Positions 42,849-51,678 of a stretch of DNA of 64,000 bases are shown here, piece after piece. The stretch's first letter is position 1, and every line of letters begins with the position of its first letter. Origin of the DNA: an uncultured Clostridia bacterium (GTDB lineage Bacteria > Bacillota > Clostridia > Oscillospirales > Oscillospiraceae). Under the pieces are notes generated by a model. It was given only the letters and a program-made list of their open reading frames with translations. It did no database searches and was not told the DNA's origin. The stretch is from NCBI GenBank assembly GCA_946061515.1, contig CAMGRL010000004.1, positions 1 to 64,000 on the forward strand, in the 5' to 3' direction. The translations under genes and the position numbers were made by a program.

Positions 42849-45536
42849 TTACTTTCCGAAGCCGATCTTCTTTGCGGCGACGGTGCCCAGACGTACGGGC
42901 ACGTTGCCGGCGATACGGGCAAGGGTCTGGAAATAGGGGGTGCCCACATTGTCGCTGATCTTCTCCAGGTGGATGGCGTCAAACTTGCACTTGGTGGTGC
43001 AGATGCCGCAGCCTACGCACATGTATTCATCCACAATTACCGCGCCGCAGCCAAGGCAGCGCTCGGTCTCTTTCTTCAGCTGCTCCTCGGTGAATACGCC
43101 GCGCAGATCCTTGAAGGTCTTTTTCGCCTCAGCGGCAGCGCCGCCGGCGGCCTTCTGCCGGGGAGCAGTGTCGAAGGATTCGATGGAGACGGCGGCGGTG
43201 GAGACGTCCAGGGCCTTGTAATCCCGGCGGTCGCGGCCGAAGTCCAGACGCTGGCCCGGATGGACAAAGCGGTGGATGGAGATGGCGCCCTCCTTACCGG
43301 CGGCAATGGCGTCGATGGCAAACTTGGGTCCGGTCACCACGTCGCCGCCCGCGAAGATGTCAGGCTCGCCGGTCTGGTAGCTGAGAGAATCCACATACAC
43401 GGTGCCCTTGCGGCTAAACTGCATATTGGTCCCCTCGTCGATGCCGCCCATATCCACAAGCTGGCCGATGGCGGAAATCACGCTGCTGACGGGAACGGTC
43501 TGGAACTTGCCGGTGCCCACGGGCTTGCGGCGGCCCTTTGCGTCGGCCTCGCCCAGCTCCATAAGCTCCACCTTCAGCTCCTGGGCCTTGCCCTTGCCGC
43601 AGATCTCCACGGGGGAGGCCAGGAACATGAACTTGACGCCCTCTTCCTCCGCCTCGGCGATCTCATCGTCGGCTGCGGGCATTTCGTCACGGCCCCGGCG
43701 GTAGACGATGGTCACGTTCTCCGCGCCCAGACGGACAGCGGTGCGGGCCACGTCGATGGCCACATTGCCGCCGCCGATGACGGCCACATCATTGCCGATC
43801 CCGGGCTTCTCGCCCAGGTTCACGGCCTTCAAAAAGTCGATGCCGGTAAACACGCCGGGCAGATCGTCGCCCTTGCAGCCCACGGCCATACCCTTGGATG
43901 CGCCGATGCCCAGGTAAAAGGCCTTGAAGCCCTCCTGACGGAGCTGTTGAATGGTGACGTCCTTGCCCACCTGAACGCCGGTTTTGAACTCGACGCCCAG
44001 CTCGCGGAGAATGTCGATCTCGGCATTGACCACATCACGGTCCAAACGGAAGCTGGGGATGCCCAGGGTCATCATACCGCCCAGCAGCTTTTCCTTTTCA
44101 AAAACGGTCACGGGATAGCCCTTGACGGCCAGATAGTAGGCGCAGCTCAGACCCGCTGGGCCGGCGCCGATGACGGCGATCTTTTCGGGATAGGGCTTGC
44201 CGGTCTGGTTGAGCATTTTGGGCACATAGCGGGTGCCGGCCTCCAGATCCTTTTCGGCGATGAACTTCTTGATGTCGTCGATAGCGATGGGGGAGTCGAT
44301 GCTGCCGCGGGTGCAGGCGTCCTCGCAGGCCTTGTTGCAGATACGGCCGCAGACGGCGGGGAAGGGGTTCTCCTTCTTGATCAGCTCCAGAGCTTCGGTG
44401 TACCGGCCCTGGGAGGCCAGCTTGATATAGCCCTGAACAGGAATGTGGGCGGGGCACTGGGACTTGCAGGGGGCGGTGCCGGTGGAAACCACGTCGGTGC
44501 GGTTGGTGCGGTAGTCCACGTTGTAGTCGGACTTTTTCCACATGCTGTTCCGGTACTCGACGGTGCTCACATCGCCCACAACAGGCTCGGTGGAGCAGAG
44601 CTTCTGACCCAGCTTCAGGGCGTTCATCTGGCAGTTTTCCACGCACTGGCCGCAGGCCACGCAGTTTTGCTTATCGACTCTGGCAACATAGTTTGAACGC
44701 AGGCTGTCGGGCTTGCGGAAGTACTCGCCGATGCGCAGGGCAAAGCAGGAGCAGCCGCAGCAGTTGCAGATGGCGCTGGCGTCCTCAAAGCCGGGGGCCT
44801 GGTTGATCTCATGGACAAGGCCGTTGTCCTCGGCCCGCTTGAGGATCTGATAAGCCTCCTCCTTGCTGACCTCACGGTGTGCGCCGGTCTTTATGTAAGT
44901 GCGGGCGTTTTCGTTGAGGTACATGCACATATCCTCTTCCAGGTGGCCGCAGCCCTCACCCATCAGGCGGCGGGCACGGCGGCAGGAGCAGGGGCCTACA
45001 GAGACGATCTCCGCTTTGTCAATCAGCGTGGAGATCTCATCGTAGGAAGCTGTGCGGGAGTTATTCTCGATGGCGCTCATGACGGGCATGACCCGCATGA
45101 AGGACATGCCGGGGGCCATGACGGGAGCCAGAACGCTTATACGGCGGCGGGTGTACTCTTCAAAGCAGCGGCCCAGATCGGGGTATTTGTCGCACTGCTC
45201 ACGGTTGGTCAGAATACCTTCCATGATACCGGGGACCCAGATGGGGTAATAGTAGCCCGGCGCGCCGTCCACAGGTCTTGTGCGGATCACACCGCAGGTA
45301 ACGAGCTTGTCAAGCTGCGTTTGGGTGAAATCCACGCTCTTTTTCGCGCGCCTTGCGATATCCTCCACCGTTCTGGGGGTCTCCAGACGCATGTGCATCA
45401 TTACCTCGCACATGTCGTCGCTGACGATGGGTTCAAGGATCCTGTACTCCGGGTCATTGTAGGTGATGCCGGTATAGGTCAGGCTTTCAAGGCTTATCTT
45501 GCTAGCAAGTTTAAGAATATTTGGTCTTTTTGCCAT
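42849..45536 (-). CDS. multi-cluster Fe-S flavoprotein, GltD-like FAD/NAD(P) oxidoreductase, copy 2
   Basis: An 895-aa paralogue of the protein at 9859-12582 with the same order: N-terminal winged-helix-like region, CSCRRARRLMGEG cysteine patch, CNCCGCSC (one more Cys than copy 1), ferredoxin motif CVACGQCVENC, GltD-type Fe-S region (CKSQCPAH, CGRICNKACEDAC), FAD fold AVIGAGPAGLSCAYYLA, NADPH fold GGGNVAIDV, and C-terminal ferredoxin motifs CLGCG and CVGCGICTTKC. A consensus promoter lies upstream. The partner electron acceptor is not encoded next to it. Confidence 0.85.
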   Translation of the reverse strand: MAKRPNILKLASKISLESLTYTGITYNDPEYRILEPIVSDDMCEVMMHMRLETPRTVEDIARRAKKSVDFTQTQLDKLVTCGVIRTRPVDGAPGYYYPIWVPGIMEGILTNREQCDKYPDLGRCFEEYTRRRISVLAPVMAPGMSFMRVMPVMSAIENNSRTASYDEISTLIDKAEIVSVGPCSCRRARRLMGEGCGHLEEDMCMYLNENARTYIKTGAHREVSKEEAYQILKRAEDNGLVHEINQAPGFEDASAICNCCGCSCFALRIGEYFRKPDSLRSNYVARVDKQNCVACGQCVENCQMNALKLGQKLCSTEPVVGDVSTVEYRNSMWKKSDYNVDYRTNRTDVVSTGTAPCKSQCPAHIPVQGYIKLASQGRYTEALELIKKENPFPAVCGRICNKACEDACTRGSIDSPIAIDDIKKFIAEKDLEAGTRYVPKMLNQTGKPYPEKIAVIGAGPAGLSCAYYLAVKGYPVTVFEKEKLLGGMMTLGIPSFRLDRDVVNAEIDILRELGVEFKTGVQVGKDVTIQQLRQEGFKAFYLGIGASKGMAVGCKGDDLPGVFTGIDFLKAVNLGEKPGIGNDVAVIGGGNVAIDVARTAVRLGAENVTIVYRRGRDEMPAADDEIAEAEEEGVKFMFLASPVEICGKGKAQELKVELMELGEADAKGRRKPVGTGKFQTVPVSSVISAIGQLVDMGGIDEGTNMQFSRKGTVYVDSLSYQTGEPDIFAGGDVVTGPKFAIDAIAAGKEGAISIHRFVHPGQRLDFGRDRRDYKALDVSTAAVSIESFDTAPRQKAAGGAAAEAKKTFKDLRGVFTEEQLKKETERCLGCGAVIVDEYMCVGCGICTTKCKFDAIHLEKISDNVGTPYFQTLARIAGNVPVRLGTVAAKKIGFGK

Positions 45537-45580
45537 TTCACTCCACCTCGTTAAAATTTTTGGTGTGTTAAACTATTCTC

Positions 45581-45609
45581 ATTATACCATCGAAATGCGT
45601 TTACCGCAA
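45581..45609 (-). promoter_or_regulatory. promoter of the second flavoprotein-hypA unit
   Basis: On the minus strand TTGCGG (45609-45604) and TATAAT (45586-45581) have a 17-base spacer. GCGGTAAACGC, a short palindrome-like sequence, overlaps the -35. Confidence 0.8.
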
Positions 45610-45652
45610 TTATATATTTGTTGAAAAGTGTATAAAACCAGCTGTGCGCGCC

Positions 45653-45681
45653 TTGATTTATTCATATCTTTAGGCTATACT
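45653..45681 (+). promoter_or_regulatory. promoter of the CYTH-lipoprotein unit
   Basis: TTGATT (45653-45658) and TATACT (45676-45681), 17 bases apart, place the start site only about 10 bases before the ATG at 45699, giving a very short leader. Confidence 0.65.
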
Positions 45682-45698
45682 TTCAAGCGGTGATCGAA

Positions 45699-46202
45699 AT
45701 GAAAGACAGCATTTACGAGATAGAACGGAAATATCTGATCCGGTACCCGGACATGGATCTGCTGAACAGCCGGGCCGAAAAAACAGAGATCACCCAGACC
45801 TATCTCAAAACCCGGGACGGTCATACGGCAAGGGTGAGAAAGCGGGGCCTGGACGGGGCTTACGTCTATACGCACACGCAGAAAACCCGGCTCAGCGACG
45901 TGAAAAGAATAGAGCTGGAGCGGGAGATCAGCGAGGAGGAGTATACGCGCCTTCTGGAGGACGCAGACCCGGCCCGCGGCGTTATCCATAAGGACAGATA
46001 CTGCCTGACGTACAGGGAACAAATGTTCGAGATCGACGTCTATCCCTTTTGGAACGATAGGGCCATCATGGAGATCGAGCTGGACAACGAAGGGCAGGAG
46101 ATCATTTTCCCGCCGGAAATTCAGATCATCCGTGAAGTGACTGCGGATAAACGCTATACCAATTCTTCCCTTGCAAAGCAAGTACCCTATGACAGCATAT
46201 GA
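45699..46202 (+). CDS. CYTH domain protein
   Basis: A 167-aa soluble protein with the CYTH signature EIERKYLI (ExExK) near residue 7, followed by alternating charged strands (RVRKRGLDG, IELEREIS, IHKDRYCLTY, EIDVYPFW, IMEIELDNEG). CYTH enzymes bind triphosphates in a beta-tunnel and hydrolyse tripolyphosphate or similar compounds, or make cAMP. The start is ATG 45699; a GTG at 45690 is also in frame. It overlaps nothing and leads the lipoprotein gene by 13 bases. Confidence 0.88.
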   Translation: MKDSIYEIERKYLIRYPDMDLLNSRAEKTEITQTYLKTRDGHTARVRKRGLDGAYVYTHTQKTRLSDVKRIELEREISEEEYTRLLEDADPARGVIHKDRYCLTYREQMFEIDVYPFWNDRAIMEIELDNEGQEIIFPPEIQIIREVTADKRYTNSSLAKQVPYDSI

Positions 46203-46215
46203 AAGGATACAGACA

Positions 46216-47502
46216 ATGAAAAAGATAATGGCATTGATCCTTGTTCTGGCTCTTGCGGCCACCATGTGCGCCTGCGACGGGCTGGAAAAGCTGGAGCAGG
46301 TGGAGCTTCCGCCTCTGCCCACTGTGGAGCCCAGCCAGGAGCCGGAGACCACACCCGAACCGGAGGAGAGCCCTGAACCCAGCCCGGAACCGGTGGAGCT
46401 GGGAAACCGGGTGATCGTAAGCATAAAGAATCATACGGAAATCCACAACGCCCCGGATAACGAGGAACAGCGCATCCTGACCTTCTCCTATGATACGCCC
46501 CAAGTCCATATTGAGGGCAATGACGCCGCGGCGGCGGTCATCAACGACCACATCGCCCTGCTGGATGAGCTGTATTATACCGGCACCGGTGAAGGCGATG
46601 GCCTTAACGCCATGCTGGAAATGGCTCTGGACAATTACAGCTATTCCGTGGACACCGGGGCCGAGATCGGTCTTGAATTTTCCAGCGACAGAACGGTCAA
46701 AATTTCCCGCGCAGACAGCAGCGCAGTTAGTCTGGTGTTCACCACCATGACCTATACCGGCGGCGCACACGGCAATTACTTTGACGCAGGCTATGTGTAC
46801 GACGCCCAGACCGGCGAACTGCTGACGCTGGATAAGCTCACTTCCGACGTTGACGCGTTTTCTGATTTTGTTCTGGAATACATGCTTACCCTGGCCAAGG
46901 AAGACGAGACCTATGCAAGTCTTGACCTGATCGAGGATCTGCCCTCCGCCCTGGCCATGCTGATCCGTGAAGGCTCATGGTACTTTGACGAAAACGGCCT
47001 TGTGCTGTTCTCCGATGTCTATGAACTGGCTTCTTACGCGGAGGGGATCATCCGTTTCACCGTTCCCTATGAAGAGCTGGAGAACTATATCGACGCCAAG
47101 TGGCTGCCCACGGAGCGCTTGAGCGGGGACGGCAGCTTTGAAGCATCCCTGCAGAGCGATGTGCCCTCCGGCAGCGTGGAGATCATTGACAAGGTGACAG
47201 CGGACAGCGAGGGGCTGGAGCTCTGCCTCAAAGCCGTGGGCACGGTGTACGATGTCAGTATCAGCTCTGTTGAGTACGCTGATTACAGCCACAAGTTCTT
47301 TGAGACGGCAAGCCACTGGGCCTGCAGCTATATGAACGACTGCGCCATCCAGCTGGTCACCCTCATCTCCGAGGGAATGCCCGATCTGATGATCAGCTAC
47401 ACCACGGCAGACGGTACACGACAGCACATTCTGATCTCCCAGAGCGGGGAGGACGGCAGTATTATCCTGATCGACGCGGAGAGCGTGGAGGCAGTCGGAT
47501 GA
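46216..47502 (+). CDS. lipoprotein with DUF4163/DUF3298-like domains (RsiV/PdaC-like)
   Basis: A 428-aa predicted lipoprotein. The signal sequence MKKIMALILVLALAATMCAC ends in a CxC lipobox-like site, then a Pro/Glu-rich linker (PEPEESPEPSPEP). The following region contains FSYDTPQVH and MTYTGGAHGNYF, the hallmark of DUF3298-type domains seen in RsiV and PdaC, thought to bind peptidoglycan or lysozyme. The start ATG 46216 (AAAGGATACAGACA upstream) is preferred over 46171. It overlaps the next gene (ATGA). Confidence 0.8.
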   Translation: MKKIMALILVLALAATMCACDGLEKLEQVELPPLPTVEPSQEPETTPEPEESPEPSPEPVELGNRVIVSIKNHTEIHNAPDNEEQRILTFSYDTPQVHIEGNDAAAAVINDHIALLDELYYTGTGEGDGLNAMLEMALDNYSYSVDTGAEIGLEFSSDRTVKISRADSSAVSLVFTTMTYTGGAHGNYFDAGYVYDAQTGELLTLDKLTSDVDAFSDFVLEYMLTLAKEDETYASLDLIEDLPSALAMLIREGSWYFDENGLVLFSDVYELASYAEGIIRFTVPYEELENYIDAKWLPTERLSGDGSFEASLQSDVPSGSVEIIDKVTADSEGLELCLKAVGTVYDVSISSVEYADYSHKFFETASHWACSYMNDCAIQLVTLISEGMPDLMISYTTADGTRQHILISQSGEDGSIILIDAESVEAVG

Positions 47503-48275
47503 CGCTCCGGGAAGAACAAAAGGATTTCCGGATGGAAAGAAAATATTACTTCTATACGGATAAAGAGGGAAAGATCAGAAAAGAATGCAGGATGTTTTGC
47601 CCATCTGAACATTCCGCTTATGTTTGTTTCAGTTCAACCGCGGGGAACGAGCTTATCGGCATGTTTCCGGAAATCAGGGTTATCGTGTTGGAAGAGGATT
47701 TGTCGATTGGAGAAATATCTGATTTATCGCAAAGATACAGCGTCCCATATATCCTTGATTTTCATGGGAAGAATCCTTGCGTGGAGTTCAATGCGCAGAT
47801 AGCTGCCTTGGAACGTGTGGATGAAATTACCGTATGGTATGGGGATAATCCGTCAGAGTATTGCGGTATGCTGTATGCGTTATCTGCGATGTCTCAGATT
47901 AAGCCGGAGGCGGAAATAAAGCTATTGAATGTAGGGGTCGGCGGTTTTTTGTCTGCGGAAGAAGCCCTGTTTGCGCTTCCAGCTGAGACGCTCATGAAAT
48001 TTGAATACGCTGCGTCCCGTGACGAAATCCTGAGTTATGTAAAAAAATGGGAAAGGCTTGAACGGCAGAACAAATTGCTCAGAGTGTGGGAAGGGAATGA
48101 AATCGTATCAGTAAATGAAGATTATTTTGATAATGCGCTTAAAACATACCTTGATGAGTCGGAAAAGAAGGACATGGAAGCGGCAACCAAGCTTTCGGCC
48201 GAGCTTGAATTCAGCAAAGGTTGGTCCATTAACATCATGTTCCTTATCGACAGAGTAAAAAAACAAAAGCAATGA
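47499..48275 (+). CDS. DUF1835-like protein
   Basis: A 258-aa soluble protein. The stretch QRYSVPYILDFHGKN, then ALERVDEITVWYGDNPSEY and MLYALSAM, resembles DUF1835 proteins, which have an N-terminal region predicting polarity-like tandem domains of unknown function. The ATG at 47499 overlaps the lipoprotein stop (ATGA); an alternative is ATG 47532. It is somewhat A+T-richer than its neighbours, particularly in the last third. The family call is from pattern memory and is moderate. Confidence 0.6.
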   Translation: MTLREEQKDFRMERKYYFYTDKEGKIRKECRMFCPSEHSAYVCFSSTAGNELIGMFPEIRVIVLEEDLSIGEISDLSQRYSVPYILDFHGKNPCVEFNAQIAALERVDEITVWYGDNPSEYCGMLYALSAMSQIKPEAEIKLLNVGVGGFLSAEEALFALPAETLMKFEYAASRDEILSYVKKWERLERQNKLLRVWEGNEIVSVNEDYFDNALKTYLDESEKKDMEAATKLSAELEFSKGWSINIMFLIDRVKKQKQ

Positions 48276-48285
48276 AGGAGAAAAA

Positions 48286-49668
48286 ATGAAGAAGCTGATT
48301 ATGGCGGTATTGGCAATAGGGATACTTGTTGCGGCCTTCTTTTTGATCAGTCCGCCGCTGAATCGAAACGGGCAGTCCGACCTTCCGGACCCGACTGAGA
48401 ACAGCACGGAAATGCCGCCGGAAGAGACGCCGGAACCGGTGTTTTACGACGGCGTTCAGGTGGACGAAAACACAAAATCCATAGCGCTGAATCCCGAAAG
48501 CAGCGTGGAGGAACTTGCCGCCTTGGCAGAGAATCTCACCGGTCTGGAGCTTATCGACTTCGGCGCAAGGGAACCCGGCGAGGAAGAACTGTCCCTGCTC
48601 AATGAAGCCTTTCCCGAAGTTGCCCTTCAATACAGCGTGGCGGTAAACGGGCAGACCTATGACTGCGGCGTTACCGAGCTTGACTTCTCAGCCATGAGCC
48701 CTGCCGATGTGGACCTGGCGGCGGAACAGATCAAAAAGCTTCCGGCGCTGAGCTATGTGTATCTGGGCGGGGAGTCGGAAAACGCGGGGGCTCTCGGTTT
48801 TACGGAGGTGGGAAAATTCCAGAGCGCAAGGCCGGACGTCAGCTATGATTTCAGCTTTACCATTTACGACAAGACCTTCTCCACCGCCGACGAGATCATC
48901 GACCTGAACCACACCTGGCTGGGAGACGCCGGAGAAGCGGTGAAGGCGGTGCTGCCCTACATGAATAAATGCACCTATCTGGACATGGACACCTGCGGCC
49001 TCTCCAACGAGCAGATGGAAGAGATCCGGAACGCATTCCCCAACATCAAGGTGGTATGGCGGATCAATTTCGGTTCCCAGTACAGCGTGAGAACGGATGT
49101 GGAGAAGATCCTGGCCTCCGTCAAGGGCGAGTGGCTCACGGCGGAAAACGTGGCTCCTCTGAAGTACTGCACCGATGTGAAATACCTGGATCTTGGACAT
49201 AATATCATCGGCGACATCTCCTTTGTGGCCTCTATGCCGGACCTGGAAGTGGCTGTGCTGGCCATCAATTACTGGAGCGATGCCACGCCCCTGGCCTCCT
49301 GCAAGAAGCTGGAGTATCTGGAGGTGTTCAATACCTTCCTGTCTGACCTGTCGCCCCTGGCGGAGCTGACCAACCTGAAGCATCTGAACATCTGCTGGCT
49401 GGAGAATGTGACGGATATTACGCCGCTGTATGGCCTGACCAATCTGGAGCGCCTGTGGATCGGCAGCATGACGCCTATCCCCCAGGACCAGATCGATACC
49501 ATCCGGGAAAAACTGCCCAACTGCGTCATCAACACCACCACCGAGAACCCCACTGAGGAGGGCTGGCGCGATGACGAGCGCTACGAGCTTCTCAAGGAGC
49601 AGTTCGGCTATGACGAGGGCGCCTATTCCTTCTACTATCTGGACCCCAAATATTATCCCCAGAGCTGA
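48286..49668 (+). CDS. membrane-anchored leucine-rich repeat protein
   Basis: A 460-aa protein with an N-terminal signal/anchor helix (MAVLAIGILVAAFFLISPP), a Pro/Glu linker, and leucine-rich repeats in the C-terminal half: LKYCTDVKYLDLGHN, MPDLEVAVLAINYW, CKKLEYLEVFNTFL, LTNLKHLNICWLEN and LTNLERLWIGSM, about 22-23 residues each. Such proteins display binding surfaces on the outside of the cell. AAGGAG precedes the ATG. It probably belongs with the surface genes on either side. Confidence 0.8.
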   Translation: MKKLIMAVLAIGILVAAFFLISPPLNRNGQSDLPDPTENSTEMPPEETPEPVFYDGVQVDENTKSIALNPESSVEELAALAENLTGLELIDFGAREPGEEELSLLNEAFPEVALQYSVAVNGQTYDCGVTELDFSAMSPADVDLAAEQIKKLPALSYVYLGGESENAGALGFTEVGKFQSARPDVSYDFSFTIYDKTFSTADEIIDLNHTWLGDAGEAVKAVLPYMNKCTYLDMDTCGLSNEQMEEIRNAFPNIKVVWRINFGSQYSVRTDVEKILASVKGEWLTAENVAPLKYCTDVKYLDLGHNIIGDISFVASMPDLEVAVLAINYWSDATPLASCKKLEYLEVFNTFLSDLSPLAELTNLKHLNICWLENVTDITPLYGLTNLERLWIGSMTPIPQDQIDTIREKLPNCVINTTTENPTEEGWRDDERYELLKEQFGYDEGAYSFYYLDPKYYPQS

Positions 49669-49675
49669 GAAGGAA

Positions 49676-50635
49676 ATGAAAAAGAAGCTGATACGCTCTT
49701 TCTGCCTGGATATTCTGCTGGTGGGCATAGGGCTGAATGTCTTTGCTCTGTTTCACCATGTGCTCGATTTCTCTCCCAAGACTGAGCCGGTGGAGCTTGT
49801 GGCCCCTGCGGCGCCTGAGCCGTCTGCGCCGGTCACCGGCGAGGACGCCGGGCCTGTGCCTGAAGAGCCGGAGCGCCCGCTGACATGGCGGGAGAAGTTC
49901 GCGGATAAGTTTACCGACGGCGATGTGGTCCAAACGGAAAACGCGTATATGAGCGAGAATATCAATGTCACCTTTTCCAGAATTGAAGAGGACGGCATCA
50001 TATATCACGTCGCCGATATATACATCACCGATATCCGGTATCTGAGAGGCGGTTTTTCCCACGGTGTGTACTCCGCGCGCAGTGCGCCGATAAGTGAGAC
50101 AGCTTCTCTCTATAATGCTGTTGTGGCCCTTTCCGGCGACCACTACGGCGGGAGATACGAGGGCATCGTCGTTCGAAACGGCGTGCTCTACAGAGAGTCG
50201 CGCTTTGCTGATGTCTGCGTTCTCTACACCGACGGCGTGATGGCGACCTTTGCCGACGAGGACTTTGACCTTGAGGCCGAAAGCGAAAAGGGCCTATGGC
50301 AGGTGTGGAGCTTTGGCCCCATGCTTCTTGATAACGGTCAGGCCATGACCGAATTCAAGAGCGACGTTCAGCGTCCAAATCCCCGTTCGGCTATCGGTTA
50401 TTTTGAGCCCGGACATTACTGCTTTGTTCAGGTGGACGGGCGCATTGAATCGTCGAGGGGAATGACGCTTGAAGAGCTCTCTCAGCTTTTTGCCGATCTG
50501 GGCTGCACGGCGGCGTACAACCTTGACGGCGGCCAGTCATCCGGTTTTGTGTGGCAGGGGCAGCTGCAGAGCTATCCCTATAAAAGACCTGTTTACGACA
50601 TCATCTATGTGTCGGAGACCATCGGGGAGGATTGA
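49676..50635 (+). CDS. phosphodiester glycosidase family protein (NAGPA domain)
   Basis: A 319-aa protein starting at ATG 49676 (GAGAAGGAA upstream) with one N-terminal helix (CLDILLVGIGLNVFALF) and an acidic Pro-rich linker. The extracytoplasmic NAGPA domain shows ALSGDHYGGRYEGIVVRNG, FGPMLLDNGQ, PRSAIGYF and the closing AAYNLDGGQSSGFVW, the core of the phosphodiester alpha-GlcNAcase fold. It may remodel cell-wall or glycan phosphodiesters. It follows the leucine-rich repeat gene by 7 bases. Confidence 0.9.
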   Translation: MKKKLIRSFCLDILLVGIGLNVFALFHHVLDFSPKTEPVELVAPAAPEPSAPVTGEDAGPVPEEPERPLTWREKFADKFTDGDVVQTENAYMSENINVTFSRIEEDGIIYHVADIYITDIRYLRGGFSHGVYSARSAPISETASLYNAVVALSGDHYGGRYEGIVVRNGVLYRESRFADVCVLYTDGVMATFADEDFDLEAESEKGLWQVWSFGPMLLDNGQAMTEFKSDVQRPNPRSAIGYFEPGHYCFVQVDGRIESSRGMTLEELSQLFADLGCTAAYNLDGGQSSGFVWQGQLQSYPYKRPVYDIIYVSETIGED

Positions 50636-50636
50636 T

Positions 50637-50861
50637 ATGATAAAGCGTGTATTGGCGCACAGCTGCATTGTGCTTTCCCTCATCTTCATGGTGCTTTGGG
50701 TGCTGGACAGAGTGAATGCGGCAATGCACTTTCTGAGCAGAGATGTATTCAAGATCCCGTTTTTGATTTTCCTTATTCTCGTTTTGATCCTTGCGGTTAT
50801 CCTTGTGGTGGAGGACGCCCGGCAAAGCTGCGGCGACGCGCAGGAAACAAAGAGAAAATAG
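50637..50861 (+). CDS. small two-helix membrane protein, unrecognised
   Basis: A 74-aa protein from ATG 50637, one base after the phosphodiester glycosidase stop, with GGGGAGG upstream. Two helices are predicted (AHSCIVLSLIFMVLWVL and FLIFLILVLILAVILVV), with a basic tail. It is last of the surface-protein unit. Function unknown. Confidence 0.7.
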   Translation: MIKRVLAHSCIVLSLIFMVLWVLDRVNAAMHFLSRDVFKIPFLIFLILVLILAVILVVEDARQSCGDAQETKRK

Positions 50862-50882
50862 CATGAAAATGCGCAAAAACGC

Positions 50883-50911
50883 TTGACAAGCCGTGCTTGT
50901 CGTGGTATCCT
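50883..50911 (+). promoter_or_regulatory. promoter of rplU-rpmA
   Basis: TTGACA (50883-50888) and TATCCT (50906-50911) with a 17-base spacer, about 85 bases before the rplU ATG, leaving room for the leader RNA. Confidence 0.8.
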
Positions 50912-50993
50912 ATCAAGGCCGCATTGAAGGGGTTTACAAGAGAGAACTGTCTCCGCCCCAAGAGCGAGACCTGTAAAGAGGGAGGAAAAATCA
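50912..50993 (+). ncRNA. ribosomal protein L21 leader (candidate)
   Basis: An 80-base untranslated leader between the promoter and rplU. TTTACA (50933-50938) can pair with TGTAAA (50972-50977), enclosing inner stems such as GAGA...TCTC. Position, length and the closing stem next to the ribosome binding site (GGGAGGAAAA) fit the autoregulatory L21 leaders of Firmicutes. Identity to the described RNA family was not tested. Confidence 0.55.
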
Positions 50994-51308
50994 ATGAAGC
51001 ATGCTATCATCGTGACCGGCGGCAAGCAGTACCGCGTTGCCGAGGGCGACGTTATCTTTGTGGAAAAGCTTGACGTTGCAGCAGGTGAGTCCGTCAAGTT
51101 CGACCAGGTTCTGGCCGTGATCGACGGCGAGACCGCAAAGTTCGGCGCACCTGTGATCGAAGGCGCATCCGTCTCCGCCAATGTGGTGAAGAACGGCAAG
51201 GGCGCAAAGGTCCGCGTCTACAAGATGAAGCCCAAAAAGGGCTACCGCAGGACTCAGGGCCACAGACAGCCCTACACCAAGGTCCAGATCGAGACCATCA
51301 ACGCATAA
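50994..51308 (+). CDS. rplU: 50S ribosomal protein L21
   Basis: A 104-aa L21 with the standard opening [17 protein letters not shown] and the basic end [19 protein letters not shown], an rRNA-binding segment. GGGAGGAAAAATCA precedes the ATG. It is followed by rpmA after 39 bases. No gene for the L27 protease Prp lies between them, unlike in many Firmicutes. Confidence 0.98.
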   Translation: MKHAIIVTGGKQYRVAEGDVIFVEKLDVAAGESVKFDQVLAVIDGETAKFGAPVIEGASVSANVVKNGKGAKVRVYKMKPKKGYRRTQGHRQPYTKVQIETINA

Positions 51309-51347
51309 TTTCCGCAACTGATATTGACTTATGGAGGTGTAACCTAA

Positions 51348-51611
51348 ATGGCACATAAAAAAGGTATGGGTTCTACCAAGAACGGCCGCGACAGCGAGTC
51401 TAAGCGTCTTGGTGCCAAGAGAGCCGACGGACAGTTTGTTCTGGCCGGCAACATCCTTGTCAGACAGCGCGGAACCAAGATCCACCCGGGTACCAATGTT
51501 GGTAAGGGTAAGGACGACACTCTGTTCGCCCTCGTGGACGGCACCGTGAAGTTCGAGCGCATGGGCAAGGACCGCAAGAAGGTCTCTGTTTACGAAGAAA
51601 TCGCTCAGTAA
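51348..51611 (+). CDS. rpmA: 50S ribosomal protein L27 (no cleaved N-terminal extension)
   Basis: An 87-aa L27 beginning [19 protein letters not shown]. Many Firmicutes L27 proteins carry a short N-terminal extension (ending FFA) that is removed by Prp; here the mature-type N-terminus is encoded directly. That fits the absence of prp between rplU and rpmA. TGGAGGTGTAACCTAA precedes the ATG. Confidence 0.97.
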   Translation: MAHKKGMGSTKNGRDSESKRLGAKRADGQFVLAGNILVRQRGTKIHPGTNVGKGKDDTLFALVDGTVKFERMGKDRKKVSVYEEIAQ

Positions 51612-51623
51612 ATGTTGACAAAA

Positions 51624-51651
51624 GGCCGGACATAATTGTCCGGCTTTTTTC
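51624..51651 (+). terminator. terminator after rpmA
   Basis: GCCGGACA and TGTCCGGC pair around TAAT and are followed by TTTTTTC. Some readthrough into obgE is likely, as the three genes are usually linked. Confidence 0.88.
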
Positions 51652-51678
51652 TATCCATGGAAGGAAGGGGAGGCAGAA

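Noticed and set aside
42774..44696. A 640-codon plus-strand frame opposite the second flavoprotein.
   Set aside because: Antisense shadow, with low-complexity Gly/Ala/His-rich translation.
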